A stretch of DNA of 64,000 bases from Epiperipatus broadwayi (GCA_028023455.1 JAQFVV010000280.1:556001-620000); one strand, 5' to 3'; positions 46,844 to 58,646 are shown, counted from the stretch's first letter. The notes: generated from the letters alone by a model not told the origin. Numbers and translations are program-made.

Positions 46844-47135
46844 TAAAAAAGTTATAAACTAGGTCAGAAAAATAATAGCAAAACAACGTTTTTATATTAT
46901 TCAAATGTATTTTATCATATATATATTATTTTTACATTTATATATAAAAAAAGTAATAAAAACTAGGTCACCAAACTAATTCAAAAAAAAGTTTTTACAT
47001 CATTCAAATGTGTTTTTAGCTAAAATTCTATCGTATATAAAAAAAGTTTCTAAAACTAGGTCAGAAAAATAATATCAAATAAACGTTTTTATATTATTTA
47101 AATGTATTCTATCATATATATACTTTTTCTATATA
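46844..47135. repeat. Minisatellite, ~3 units of ~90-100 bp
   Basis: Each unit has TATAAAAAAAGT, then AACTAGGTCA, a GTTTTTATATTATTCAAATG or close variant, then ATTCTATCGTATA. Units begin at about 46844, 46945 and 47034. A single dispersed unit lies at 39508-39560. Confidence 0.8.
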
Positions 47136-47689
47136 CATTTAATTATAGAAAACAACAACAATAATAAAAAAATAATAAAACTAATTCAATACTCACAGAA
47201 TCCTGGCTAAATGTTAGCATCAGTTTCAAATTTGAATCCAGTTATGAAGGCATCAAATGTGATTATTATGGAGACTAAAAATAACAGTAATCCTTTTTTC
47301 TTTTTGATATAATCCTTTTTTTTTTACTTTCCTTCTTCTAAATTTTTTTTAAAAAAAAATTGAGTGTCTAAAATAAGAGGGCTTAGAAATGCTCTTCAAC
47401 GGGTAAACGTAAATATCAAACTATAAAATGAAAGCAATCAACCGTGAAACATGATTTACAGTCATTAAATCTAAAAAACAAAAGAAAAAAAAAGTAAAAA
47501 TTGTATTTTACAAAAACTTTCATAAAAAATCCAAATTTTATCGTAGAAAAAAAAGTAATACCTCATTTAAATCAGAAAAGATGGTGGATCAAAGAACCGT
47601 AAGTGTATTGCTTACTGATTCCATGAAAACTCTGTTGAAAGTCTAAATTTTTGTTCAGGGGCTCTTCGGACTCGAGGGTTTATATAAAT

Positions 47690-48160
47690 GAGAGACTGAA
47701 GAAATTGTGGAGAAAATGATGTTATGTTTGTGGATGTGTGGGATTTTTTTTATTGAGAAGTGGGAGTTATATAGTAAAGATGGATTGCACTTAGGGAAAC
47801 AAGGAAGTGAAGGTTTAGGGAGTCTGATTTATAAAGAATATAATTTGGGAAACTTTTAAAGGGGGGTGGGGTTTAAAAGTGCAGTGTTATCAGAAAGAAG
47901 AAAAATGGATGGGATGTAAGAAATCAACAAAGAATAGCTGATTTAGATATAATTGTAGGTGTGGAGAGGAAATGGGTTTGGAAAATTAATGGTAAGCAAG
48001 TTATTTATAAATGTAATGGGAAAGAAAGAGTCAAAAGAAATTTATAAAAGAGTAGTTAGGAAAGAAGAATTTGTTAAAATTGGAAATTTGAATATGGAAG
48101 GTGGTAGGAGATCAGGAAAAAGGCTGAAATTAAGCAAAGCAGTTAAAAAATAAAGAGCTT
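47690..48160 (+). pseudogene. SGNH-esterase C-terminal block of LINE ORF1
   Basis: The frame at about 47760-47845 reads ELYSKDGLHLGKQGSEGLGS followed by LIYKEYNLGN, matching the SGNH block V pattern (L(F/Y)..DGLHL...G...L) that supplies the catalytic Asp and His. The frame 47959-48153 (KESKEIYKRVVRKEEFVKIG) is probably the ORF1-ORF2 junction region. A missing GDS/GTND half places this as the 3' part of an ORF1. Confidence 0.6.
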
Positions 48161-48169
48161 AAGGTATTA

Positions 48170-48700
48170 GCATAGTGGGAACACATCTAAGAGAACAACC
48201 TATACTCGAAGACTTGATATGGCAGAGTATAAATAGAAAAGAAAAAGGAGTGGGGTGTAGGAGGATTTGAGATAAGATTAGGAAGACAAGAATGGAGGGT
48301 GGTTATAGTATCTATAGCCACCAGAGATAGTCAATCTATAATGGAGACAATAGGATATATGAATGCCTAGTTAAGGATATACAGAGTTTCAAAATAGTTA
48401 TAGGGGATATGAATGAGCATATTGAAGAAATTGATGAATGTAGATAACAAGAATGAATAGCTTTTGAAGAATTTTTATCAGAGATTGAATTTGAGCATTG
48501 GAAATTTATCAAATATTTATGGGGAACATTACATGTGGTATAGAAATAATATATTTCACACAATAGATTATGTATTAGCAAAGCAAGAGAGAATGAATAA
48601 AGTATGGAAAATTAAAGTATTTGATAATGAAGAGAGAATATGGTGATCATAATTTCTTTATAATAGAAATGGTTAGTAATGTAATGAAAAATAGTAATGA
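48170..48700 (+). pseudogene. LINE endonuclease domain
   Basis: Around 48165-48215 frames read GISIVGTHLREQPILEDL (the VETHLR strand). Near 48395 KIVIGDMNEHIEEIDE carries the GDxN motif. At 48464-48600 LNLSIGNLSNIYGEHYMWYR, then HTIDYVLAKQERMNKVWKI, provide the T-W...IDY motif. At about 48645 YGDHNFFIIEM matches the SDH motif with S replaced by G. At least three frame changes. Confidence 0.75.
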
Positions 48701-49260
48701 AAGTAGAAAGGATAGTGAAAAATGTGGCTGGAGAATGAATGATAAGAATAAGTTAGAAGAATATAAAATAAAAGTAGAAGAAATCATGGAAGAGTTTGTT
48801 GGGAATGAATATAAGGAATGGTGTGGTGAAGTAGAAAAAGTGGCAAATAGGATTTTAGGTGAGAATATTCAGAAAAATAAAAGTAATAGGAAAGTTAAAG
48901 TTAGTAAAAGTGTAAAATAGAGGGAAAAAGCATGCAAAGAATATAAGTGTGCTATTAAGAACAAAGAAAGTGAAAAAGATGTTAATGTTAAATGGAAAAA
49001 GTATTTAAAAAAAGTTGACTAAAATAGATAATTATAGAGAGAGAATGAAATTAAATAGTAAATTGTTGGACGATATTAATAAAAACGAAAGAGATGAGAG
49101 TAAAAAAAATTGAAAATACATTAAAAGAAGGAATGTAGGAGAGAGAGAAACACTATTACTAGATAATGAGGGAATAGAGTGTAGTTCTAGAGAAGAATAT
49201 GAGACAATTTTAAATATGTATGTAATGGATATAGAGAAGATGTTAGATGTGAAGGAATAG
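48621..49260 (+). pseudogene. LINE ORF2 linker between endonuclease and RT
   Basis: The frame 48621-48920 (WRMNDKNKLEEYKIKVEEIM, EWCGEVEKVANRILGENIQK) is the K/E-rich linker usual between the domains. 49133-49257 reads GERETLLLDNEGIECSSREE and YETILNMYVMDIEKMLDVKE, equivalent to the 'l.d..g....d..e....w..yf..l' segment that precedes the RT. Confidence 0.65.
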
Positions 49261-49299
49261 AGTAATAAAAAACATAAAAGCATATAGTAATAGAAATAT

Positions 49300-50110
49300 T
49301 AGGTTTACAGAAAATGAACTGAATGAGGCAGAGAAAAAATTGAAAAGTGGAAAGGCAAGAGATTTAGATGGATGCGCTGCAGAAATGGTTGGAATAATAC
49401 AAGAGTAAAACTACTATTTAAAGGAAAGGGCAAGGATCATAGCAAGTTAAACAATTCTAGACCGATAGTGGTAATGTCACTGTTATATAATCGCATATTT
49501 GGTGGCTGGAAGGATCGCAAAATGGATGGAAGAAAATAATATAGTGGGAGAAATGCAAGGAGGTTTTCAATTGGATAGGCATAAGAAATAGTTTATTTGT
49601 AGTTACCCAATTTATAGACATGAGAAGAAATACAGGTAGACAATTATATATGGTTTTTATAGAAATAGAGAAGGCATGTGATAGAGTAAATAGAAATAGA
49701 TTATAGCTAAGCTTAGTAAATTTGGGAATGGATGGAGCTTTAGTGGACTTATTAAGAGATTATATGAAAATAATTATTATACGTATCAGTTAGGGAATAT
49801 AGAATCAGTTAAAGTTAAATTTGTGGTGGGACTAAGGCAAGGATGCCCTATGCATCTTGTTTTTGTTATATTTAAGTGAAATGGAGAGAGAGAGAGAGCA
49901 ATAGAAAAACTAGGAAGAGGGATAGAGATACCATTAATAGGTGGCAAGGGAGTATATACATTATCTGATCTTTTATTTGCAGAAAGAAGAGAAGATATAG
50001 AGGTTATGCTGAGGACATGCACAAAAGTGGGTAAAGAGATGGGGATTAAATTTAGTGAAGAAAAATCAAAAGTAATGATGATTAATATTGGGGAAAGAGA
50101 AGACAAAGAA
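49300..50110 (+). pseudogene. LINE reverse transcriptase, catalytic motif deleted
   Basis: KKLKSGKARDLDGCAAEMVG (about 49335-49395) matches K.GKA.G.DG...E, LLFKGKGKDHSKLNNSRPIV (49412-49470) matches the RPISL motif, and IEIEKACDRVNRN (about 49660) matches motif A. RLYENNYYTYQLGNIESVKV and FVVGLRQGCPM (49755-49853) match motif B. At about 49962-49995 TLSDLLFA runs straight into ERREDIEVMLRTCTKVGKEM: the DD of FADD and a few following residues are missing, a small internal deletion. GIKFSEEKSKVMMINIGE follows (motif D). Confidence 0.8.
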
Positions 50111-51130
50111 ATTTTTATTTGGGGGGGGGGGGTATAAAGTTAAGTGTGGTTAATAGGTATGAATGGCTGAAAAAGCTGATAAATAAAGCAAAGAAAACAA
50201 AGGGACTGATAAAGAAATTGTTTTCATATATGATGTAGCTAGTATTGTATGGGAGTGGCTGTAGCAAGGTTAACATGGTAATAATGCATTGTGTTAGTAA
50301 AGGGGTGTTAGAGTACTTAGAAAAAATACAAAGAGAAATAGGAAGACATGCAAAGAGAAATGGGATGGTCAAGTTTTTATATGAGGGATGCAAAAAAACA
50401 AAACAAAATGAAAATGTTTGGTAGATTGCAGTTTATGGATAATAAGAGAATAGCCAAAATAGTATTTAATTGGGTTATTAGTAAAGGGTAGGCAACTAGA
50501 TGTATGAGAAATGTAGTACTGTATGCTGATGATTTGGATAAAGAATTTATCTCAGTATATTTATACAAAATATGAGATGATTGTGTTAGAATTGTTGAGT
50601 GTTATAATGGCAAAGAATGGGATAGAAAAATAGATGCATTAATAAAGAAAGAATAGGAAGTTGGAGAGATGGAGAACTAGTATGGAGAGTAAAAAGAGTT
50701 TAAATATATAAGTAAACAATATTGGGTGCAAATTAATTTATAATAATAGCAAGGAAAGTAGTTTACCATTTAAGGTTCAAACAGAACCTTTAGCAATTAG
50801 GGAATATACACATTAATGGAAAAATGTGGGCTATTTAGTCAGAAGTTGCGTAAGGAAGGCATAAAAAATATTAGGCATATGTTAATTGAATGTAAATGCC
50901 TGCAAGAAGAAAGGGACAAAAGTTGTGGAAGAATATATATAAACAAAGTGATTATACAGAAAATGGGTTCTTATACTGGTTTTGGGAAAAGATAAGGGGG
51001 ATTTAGATATAAAGGCAATGGGATTGACAGAGTTTACGTTGTGGAAATGGGATGGAGCATGATTGAGAAGAATATGGGAAAAACTTAGAGCAGGGAATTG
51101 AAAGTAAAGTGTCTAACAGGTTTTTCTGAG
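50110..51130 (+). pseudogene. LINE ORF2 C-terminal region
   Basis: KLVNRYEWL-like and LLYGSGC-like scraps lie near 50140-50275 (QLVLYGSGCSKVNMV). Near 50825-50925 EKCGLFSQKLRKEGIKNIRH and MLIECKCLQEERDK match the C..C......KH.L.EC..L..ER motif. A poly-G tract of 12 at 50122-50133 marks one frameshift. The sequence after 51085 (GTCTAACAGGTTTTTCTGAG) also occurs inside the Tigger-like element at 42303. Confidence 0.6.
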
Positions 51131-52046
51131 CATAGTGGTTGAGAGATTTCTGACTTCAAAAAAGAAGTCACAGAGCATATCTTTGCATATGATTTTGTAA
51201 AAAAGAAATACAGTACCTTGAAAAGATTCCATTAAGGAATGAAAGCCGTATTGATGTATTAAATAATATTTTTATTTATAGTTAATTTCAATTTTGTTTT
51301 AAATCGATTATTTTTAATTTTATATATAGAAGGCAATATTATGGATACATTTTTAACATTGAAATTTGATCATTTAAAGTAGTATATTGATATTTGTGGT
51401 TGGGACTGTTGTTATATATTCTGGGCCATCTGAAAAGTTCCCATTTGTGAACAAACTACTGTACAGTGATGAGACAGTTGTGAGTTTGCTCTAAGCATTG
51501 ATATGCATGACTACCTATTAATTTATTTACGTACTTCCATATGGTTTGATTATGTGTTACTTATATCTGAATATGTGTTTGATATGTATGTTGTGTATTC
51601 AACTATGAAGCTGACTACCAACAATCACCACAAAATTATTAATTATCCAAAACGTTATTAAATAAGAATAAATACATTTATTTACATATATATCAATTAA
51701 GATTTAATTAAATAGCGGTCGTTAGTTCCTTAATATACACATTAACAATTAGTCCTTGATTTAAAGTTCTAAATCTTCAATGCTATAATCGCCATCAAAC
51801 AAACAAATATTGCCACTACAGTAGTGATGGACCTAAGTGAAAACTAAAGTTTTATACTCACTGTACTTAAAACTTAATCCTCATTGGTCCTTCTCAGGTG
51901 TACACAAATAATAAAAGACTGGTAAGGTCTATAAACATTTTCCTTAGCCGGCTATCTTTCATCTTCTGGGGTACGCGCTCTGGGATACTTCCATCGTTGC
52001 AGAAAAGTAGGATCACTTCTCCCTCAGCTTTTCTCAAAGGTCTTTT
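51131..52046. other. LINE tail then spacer; no gene supported
   Basis: 51190-51330 is shared with 32580-32705 in reverse. The rest is unidentified, becoming G+C-richer after 51890. Confidence 0.5.
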
Positions 52047-52286
52047 ATGACAGCAAAAACAACAGCACGCGATGAGTGGAGAAAAGCTGACGCTGACACT
52101 TTTGTTGCGCGCACTATTTACACCATTTTCTCCTTGCTTGAATTCATTGATAAAAAAGTAAATCCATTTGACTTAATGCATTTTTACAATGACGATAAGG
52201 ATCTGGTTTCTAATTACGATCGTTCGTATTCCACAGTAATAAGCTTCCAATATTTATTCAGTTTGTTTTCTCCTAAAATAGTTTAA
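52047..52286 (+). CDS. Unidentified open frame, 79 codons, G+C-richer
   Basis: The frame starts at an ATG and opens MTAKTTARDEWRKADADTFV, continuing with FSLLEFIDKKVNPFDLMHF and NDDKDLVSNYDRSYS. The first ~170 bases have clearly more G+C and more balanced codon use than the neighbours, and the upstream CTTCTCCCTCAG (52017-52028) could be a splice acceptor. TCAGCTTTTCTC (52025-52036) is the inverse of GAGAAAAGCTGA (52078-52089), giving a 12-bp hairpin around the start. I do not recognise a family. It could be an exon, a transposon remnant or chance. Confidence 0.25.
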   Translation: MTAKTTARDEWRKADADTFVARTIYTIFSLLEFIDKKVNPFDLMHFYNDDKDLVSNYDRSYSTVISFQYLFSLFSPKIV

Positions 52287-53319
52287 TGGTTTGATTTTAA
52301 CAATACAGTTTTCTTGGTATTTTAAATCGATGAGTTATATCCGGCCTTGAAAATAATCATTTGCTTTATCTTTAGGCAATCTTTTATTGAATGCTTCTAA
52401 GTTACAATCTTTATCTGTAATATATATTTACGCGACAATAGAAACCTTTATAAATCTAAACAAGATCTGCAAACCAATCTTTCTTCTTTAATTAATTAGA
52501 TTTAAACTCAAATTATCAAAATAAAGTTTCCTTTATTTTTACCGAATTTATTTTTCATTTCTTTTTAAAACTTATATATCTATTTGCATTTCATTAATTA
52601 TTAGCGATCTTTTTATTGCTTTTTAAACTAGATATGTATTTACATTTCATTACTGGTTTTTCTCTGAAGTAAAACTTGGCTATATAACTTATAGCTCTGG
52701 AATTACTACAGCCTAATATATTTTCTACAAAATATAGCAGTATGTATACAAACTAAAAGCACATATAAATAGTTAAGAGAAGTTATTATTATTTTAAAAT
52801 ATAGTAACTTTAATAATATAAATATCATTTTATATATTAAAGTTACAGAAAGTTTATTTTGACCACTCAAAGACAGGGTTGATAATTAAATAAAATTTCT
52901 CAGTAAAAAACATTATCACTAAATAGTGTTTCTTAATATTTTAAAAATTGATGAAAAAAAAAATAGTATAATGAATATTCTGAATTAATATTATATAGTC
53001 AATGGGACTAAAAAAAATTGCATTAAATATAAAATTTGTTTAATAGCCATCTAAAATATTGTTATCTTAGAGTTTTAGATAGAAATGAATACATTTTGAC
53101 AATTGCCAAATGTTATTTTGTGATTATTGTCACTTCATTTTTTGATGTAAATATATTTGCTTTTCAGATTACTTGATGTATGTAAATTTATTATAAAAAA
53201 ACAAAGTATATAAAATGGATTTGTCCAACTTACTATGAAAATAGACTGACAGTTAATAATTCCCATGATCTTCTTATTAAATTAGTATAGGGCCATCAGT
53301 GAACTTGTCTTCTTTGTAT
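52287..53319. other. A+T-rich spacer; no gene supported
   Basis: No feature seen on either strand. Confidence 0.55.
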
Positions 53320-53545
53320 TATGGAATTCTATAACATTTGTAAAGCTTCATGTTCTTTGAGAGATGTTGGTGAAGAGTATTGTTATCTTTCAGAATGATC
53401 CAGAGATACTTGAAATTTCAATTAAATATGATCTCAGTGCCATTAATAGAAGAGAGGCATGCTTTGCTCTCTCCAAACAATGAACTAACTAATTAAAAAT
53501 TCAAGCTCATTTGCATATGTGTACAATAAATTACAGTCTTCATTC
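53320..53545 (-). pseudogene. Jockey/CR1-type LINE fragment, post-catalytic RT region
   Basis: Minus strand, about 53545-53325: NCNLLYTYANELEF, then CLSSINGTEIIFN, one stop, then NFKYLWIILKDNNTLHQHLS and KNMKLYKCYRIP. The pattern matches the segment after the RT catalytic motif in jockey/CR1-like LINEs: KT...F....I....KYLGI.LD..LTF..H.......K. Nothing else of this element is recognisable nearby. Confidence 0.6.
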
Positions 53546-56500
53546 AGTAAAGCTATGGGTATGAGATTAGAATACTAAATCTCAAAAGTGCTAAGCAGGC
53601 ATATTAAATATTATAGTATAATTACAGCTTTACTAACGCATGCAAAAAAATCGCATATGTATAATTACAATTTTTATTGGTGAAGAGAAAAACAATTTAT
53701 TAAATATTTAGAGAAGACATGAAAAATATGTAACACCACTTCTCTATATTCTTCAAGCTTAATAACTGATTTTCGTAAATGTTCAAATAGTTTGCAGTTG
53801 TGATTTATTTAGGCATAGTAATACTTAGACACAGGAGACATGATTTGATAACGCAAATCTTAATAATTCCATCATAGTGTTTTACATTTAGGAGAAGTCA
53901 GTCCCAGTGAACATTATATGCATTTAATCATCAATTGTCCAGTTCTAGGGTGTATCCCACTGCCACTTACAAATCATAGCATTCACATGAGAAATAGTTG
54001 CCATAAATATTTATTTGTGAAGTATACACTCATTAATACTGTGTTTCCATTATAGTTTTGATTTTTATTTGTTTACAATTCTTTGTAGTGTAATTTTTTT
54101 TTTTACAGGAAAGAAAGCATACATTTTTGGTCATAGTTAGTTTTAACAAGTTTTTCCCCTTATCTTAAACAATACAATCATTATTGTTGAGTCATTAAAT
54201 GTTTAGCTTTGGTTATTTAATGTATCAGTTAATTGGGTTTCAACAATTTGACTACCTTTAAACTCTTTTCAGAGATTTAGGAAACTGGTGTTAATTTGTC
54301 ATATATTTCTTGACATCTTTTTAGAATCTATGTATAAAAGAAAAAAAAAAGCTGTGTAATGTTAAAAATATAGTGCTGGTATGATTATTTAGATTTATAA
54401 AATTGCAGTACCAGTTTATACCATACATTATGAACATGTAGAAATTTTTTTTTTGATAATCTTTGATTATTTTTATGTAAATTTGTTGTTCATAAAATTT
54501 CTGTTGATGTTTTATTTTTTTTTTAGTTATCATTTTATTTCTGTTACCACGATCATTTATGATAATCCAGTAATAGAAATGTCACTCTCCATTATAATGA
54601 TTTAAGTTAATTATGACTATGCAATGTAAACTTCTTGAGATACAGTAGCTATTGACTATTGCTTCCATAGTTTAATTGATTAATCTTGCATACTTCATCT
54701 CAAGCATATATAAATTTTCTATCAGCAATAAAATTAGGAACTATTGTTTTTCTGCAAAATTATTATTAAAATAAACTGCTTAATTTTTTTATTCTTTCTC
54801 ACAAATATAATCTTTATGTCTATATTTATCTTATTTTTAATATTTGAAGTCACTAATTTATTCTTCTTTAATTTCAACTCTTCTATCAATTTTGATATAT
54901 TATTTAAATTATTTATCACTTTTTTTTAGTCATAATTTGTTCTAATATTAGTTATTGTGTTAGAGTGAAATCTTTTGCTGATTAATTAAAATTATTTTTT
55001 GTAGTTTAGGTGCAAGTATACATTGCATCCAGATGGGTAAACCTAAAGATATCCAGTGATTAACATTATTTCATATGCAATTATAGTCACAAATACTATG
55101 CATGCTTTAAAATTCCAAAAAAAGTATTCATATATAAAAAAAGTTGATTCTATTCTTTTTATACTTAAAGAACAAAACGTTTAATTTATTTAAGTACTGG
55201 CATATTTAGAAAGATGTAAAATATGTGTGTTATAAGCTGTATATATGCTTGATAAAAAAAAAAAAAGAAGAAATGACAAGGAATTATTTAATTAGTTTGC
55301 AAAATGTTATATATATATTGTGTAACTTTACTAGAAGGCCCACTAGATAATAAATGTAGATTTCTTTCCAAATCAAATTGTAATTTAATATTGAGAATTA
55401 ATGTAGAAAATACCAAAGAAAAAGTCATGAATAAAAATGTTGGGAAGCTAGAAATTATAAAATGAAACTCTTCTAATTAATAATAAATCTTGAAATAAAG
55501 ACTAGTTTACCCAACATGATTTACATTTGGACTCTTATCAAATTGGCATATCAATATTTTATATTTTAAGTAATAGTAATAAAAAAATCAAAATAACTTA
55601 TTATTATGCAAAATAATTTATTTAAGAAAAATAAAATAACAATAATCCTATTGTAATAGTTACCCATATTTAAATTAATACATCAAAATCAACAAAACAC
55701 ATGTATGATCAACAATCTGAAACATTATCAGAACAAGCCAAGCTATCCTTAATCTCAATACCTAATAACACAGTAATCTATACACTCAGGGTTATAAAAC
55801 TAAGCAATGGCTGAAATGCCTGTTAGATATAAGCTTGAATTCTGGCAGTGGCATAGAAACAACTACTCAGAACTATATATAAAATATTTAAATATTAATT
55901 CATCATTATAGCTGTATTATTTATAGACGTTACTCATGCTTAGGAAAGTATTCACTACAAAAATGATCATTATAAACTGAAGTCTTAGGAAATCTATAAC
56001 TGAAATTAACTAATAATATCAAGCTAAACATATTAATGCATACAGTATTAATCAAATCTCATATATACAAAATAAATATTTATTACCATTTAAATGGCCA
56101 TTATTTAAAATTATAAATATTAAATATAAATTATATATTTCATAATCTGTATTGAAATATGTCTATAAAATAAAATAAATTATTATTTATTACATCTGTA
56201 TTATTTTTGAACATTATATTTAAAACGTTTTGAAAATATTATTTGCATATAGTTTTGATAATTACACTTCTAGTGATCGATACAATATTTAAGAATTGAC
56301 AATTTATAAATAATTAATATCAGCAGAATATTTATGTGCAAATAATTTGTTATAAATTAAAAAAATATTTATTAAAACTTTATAGGTTGTTTTGTGATTT
56401 TATCATATTTACCATTAGAAAATGTTAACATTCTCCAAATTTAAGATATAGCAGACAATTCTTCTTTCATAATGGCACTTCATTTGAAATATAGAACATA

Positions 56501-57079
56501 GGCCTAAACGAAGATGTAGAAAAAAATTATGATTTTTGCAGCAGTTGATGATTAATCCTATTTATCATAGATGAAAACAGAAATAGATTATCCATTTGAG
56601 TCTTGTTTCCCAAATTCTTGGGCTAAAAACTTTATTTAAAAGTTCATTTTGAGATTGTAAAATTCCGTGTTTTCTTTTTCATTTCAACAGCCAATAATTC
56701 TGTTCATGTGATCAAAATAGTTTTCTTGATAAGAAATCATTCTTTGCTACTTGCCAACAGTATTTTAAAGCACATTTAAAATAAATAATTGTCAATTCTT
56801 TACAATTAATATTTTAAAATTAAACAATTGAATATCTTTTTAAATTATCTTTTAATGAAATCAATTTTTATTTATGAAAAGAGTATATACAATACCTTCA
56901 AATACTAATAATAACAACTCAATATTTCAAAATATTAATGCCGTTACTTGTAAATAACATTTCTTTCACTGCATTTTCTTAATTTATACAACAATGAAAT
57001 ATATTTTAAAAGAATATACTATTTTAGTATATATCTTAAAAAGAAGAAATTATCATAATTTTCAAATATTATCAATTTA
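53546..57079. other. A+T-rich spacer; no gene supported
   Basis: Long featureless stretch. Short frames at 54321-54533 and 54734-54929 reflect low complexity. Confidence 0.5.
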
Positions 57080-57830
57080 CTGCGTTGATTTTTAATGCTG
57101 CTTGTCCAGCTGTCTTTTTTTATTCACACCATTCCAACAAATCTTTTTATTCATTCAATCGTGATCTTTCTTAAGTCTTTTATAATCTTTTGAAATCTAA
57201 TTTAAGAGTTCAGTTGTCCATTATTATCATCTCTTATAGTAACATGTTCAGTCTATTTTATTTCAGCCTCTAATTTTTTCACCTATATTAGTTTGCTTTC
57301 TGTTTCTCCTTGTTATTCCATTAAAGATTATTCCATGATTTGCTGTGTTATTTGAATAATCTATATTGTTCTTCTGTCAAATGTCCAAAACTTAGATTCA
57401 TAAGTAAGCACTGGTAAAACATACTTATTAAAATTTTTTTTTTTATTCTCATAGGCATACAATATACTTTTGTATAGTTTAGGTCTTTGATTAATTTCAT
57501 CCATTATGCTTCAATCTATATCAATAATTTGACAAAGGTATTTGTTAATTTTTTCTAATTCATTATTATCCTTCTCTATTTTTTTGAAAAGCCATTGAAG
57601 AGTCATAATTTTTTTTATCATTTATCTTTGGTACTATTATCTTGTTTTCATCTATTAGCTCTTGTAACATTTCCTGAAGTTCTGAATCATTTGTGAAAGC
57701 ATTCATGTTATCTGCAAAATGTAGATTACTTAGCTAATCTCTATTTATTTTTAAATGCTTTTGTATTAACTTGACCTTCTGTGTTTCTTTTAGGATGTTC
57801 AATTTTTGAATTTTTAACAATTAAAAAAAA
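57080..57830 (-). pseudogene. RTE-like LINE fragment, RT catalytic region to C-terminus
   Basis: On the minus strand, about 57745-57620 reads LSNLHFADNMNAFTNDSELQ and EMLQELIDENKIIVPKINDK, matching HLRFADDI...S..ELQ.ML.EL...S...GLKIN, with FADN for FADD. Near 57420 comes AYESKFWTFDRRTI (Y.SETW.L). 57340-57290 corresponds to the RAMERSMLGI segment (QIMEESL). 57200-57100 reads IRFQKIIKDLRKIT and RFVGMV, the worn W..R..KR..GRP..RW.D motif. Several frameshifts. Confidence 0.75.
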
Positions 57831-58223
57831 AAATCTGGTCCCATGTAGATAATCACATCTTTACTTTTCCCAAGAAAACTCCTTAACTGAGTCAACTGCA
57901 ATATTACATTTATAGAGTAAAATTTGGTTAATATTAATTTACTTAATTAAAATCTGAATTGTTCTTTAGAAATAATTAATATTTCATAAATATTTTGTAA
58001 AAAAGAGAGAAATGGTTTTTTTCTTTTCATTTCCAATATTAAAACAAATATAACTGTCAAAATCATTGTCAGCCAGTGCTCTTTTGTGGAAAGAAGAAGA
58101 AACATAAAAAAAAAAAGACTCAAAAATATTTTATTTAAATTGAAATTGTTTTATTTATAATTAAAAAATAATATTAATATTTAAATACAAGTATATTGTC
58201 TATACTGAACTTAATGTAATTAG
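57831..58223. other. A+T-rich spacer; no gene supported
   Basis: Nothing recognised. Confidence 0.5.
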
Positions 58224-58421
58224 AAAGGATTTGAATTTAAACTTTTAAGCTCCTTATAGCTACCAACTCCATACTATACAACTGATATATATGACCACAT
58301 ACATGTGAAAAAAAAAAGATCTCCAATATCCGTATTTTGTGCTGAACTAGCACTAATCAGTTGTGCCAGATCATCATTTCCCACACACATATATAATCAG
58401 TTTTCAGTTTATATTGTAACG
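58224..58421 (-). mobile_element. Hammerhead-bearing SINE-like repeat, copy 2 (inverted)
   Basis: Read on the minus strand it opens with AATATAAACTGAAAACTGAT, TATATGTGTGTGGGAAATGA, holds the hammerhead fold at 58318-58372, then TTTTTTTTTTCACATGTATG, ATATATCAGTTGTATAGTAT and ends with TTTAAATTCAAATCCTTT, a decayed B box. Its left part (before AATATAAACTG) is missing relative to the 11.45-kb copy, as if 5' truncated. Confidence 0.7.
58318..58372 (-). ncRNA. Hammerhead ribozyme fold, degraded
   Basis: On the minus strand: CTGATTA at 58360-58354 (G8 replaced by T), stem II GTGCT/AGCAC with loop AGTTC (58353-58339), AAAA at 58338-58335 in place of GAAA, TACGGATA, then TTGG (58326-58323). GATC at 58372-58369 and 58321-58318 can pair as the outer part of stem I. 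Two catalytic-core changes make it inactive. Confidence 0.6.
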
Positions 58422-58646
58422 GAAACACGCCGATCGAATGCTTAAACTTCCCTTTTATTTATATATAATGGGGAATTCTTAAAATTCAAGATCGTCCACT
58501 TTCCGCTACCGCAAGCAGAAAGAACATACGGACATAAACGAGTCTACATCCGTACTTGACTGAACCTGTAACTATACGGGTATAGCTCCAGGTTATCTTT
58601 CCCGGTCAACTGTCTCTCGACTGCTATAAGATTTAACAGTGTTACA
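58415..58646. mobile_element. Possible solo LTR-like unit (TGTAAC...GTTACA)
   Basis: A 232-bp, G+C-richer segment starts TGTAACGGAAACACGCC and ends AACAGTGTTACA, giving the TGTAAC/GTTACA inverted tips seen in many Gypsy-type LTRs. No target duplication or primer-binding site is convincing, and its left tip overlaps the end of the hammerhead repeat. Speculative. Confidence 0.25.

Larger units (their letters stand above)
47680..51130 (+). mobile_element. Tick-like LINE (SGNH ORF1 end plus EN-RT ORF2), multiply frameshifted
   Basis: In plus-strand order this carries the last block of an SGNH-esterase domain, an AP-endonuclease, a reverse transcriptase and a C-terminal metal-binding-like segment, spread over all three frames with many stops. 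Wording resembles the abundant CR1-like/'endonuclease-reverse transcriptase' LINEs seen in tick genomes (recalled resemblance, not searched). It belongs with the ORF1 remnant at 37905-38640, since each holds the half of the SGNH domain the other lacks. It cannot be mobile: the catalytic FADD segment is deleted. The 3' end lies beyond 51100, and its tail is repeated at 32580-32705. Confidence 0.75.

Noticed and set aside
50495-50555. VVLYADDLDKEF as the RT catalytic motif of the tick-like LINE
   Set aside because: It lies ~500 bp after the true catalytic position (LLFA, about 49980) and in the wrong context; judged coincidental.
53882-53990. HYMHLIINCPVLG on the plus strand as a LINE zinc-finger-like C-terminus
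   Set aside because: Resembles ET.EHYL..CP.. but is short, lacks the first cysteine pair and stands opposite to the neighbouring LINE fragment.
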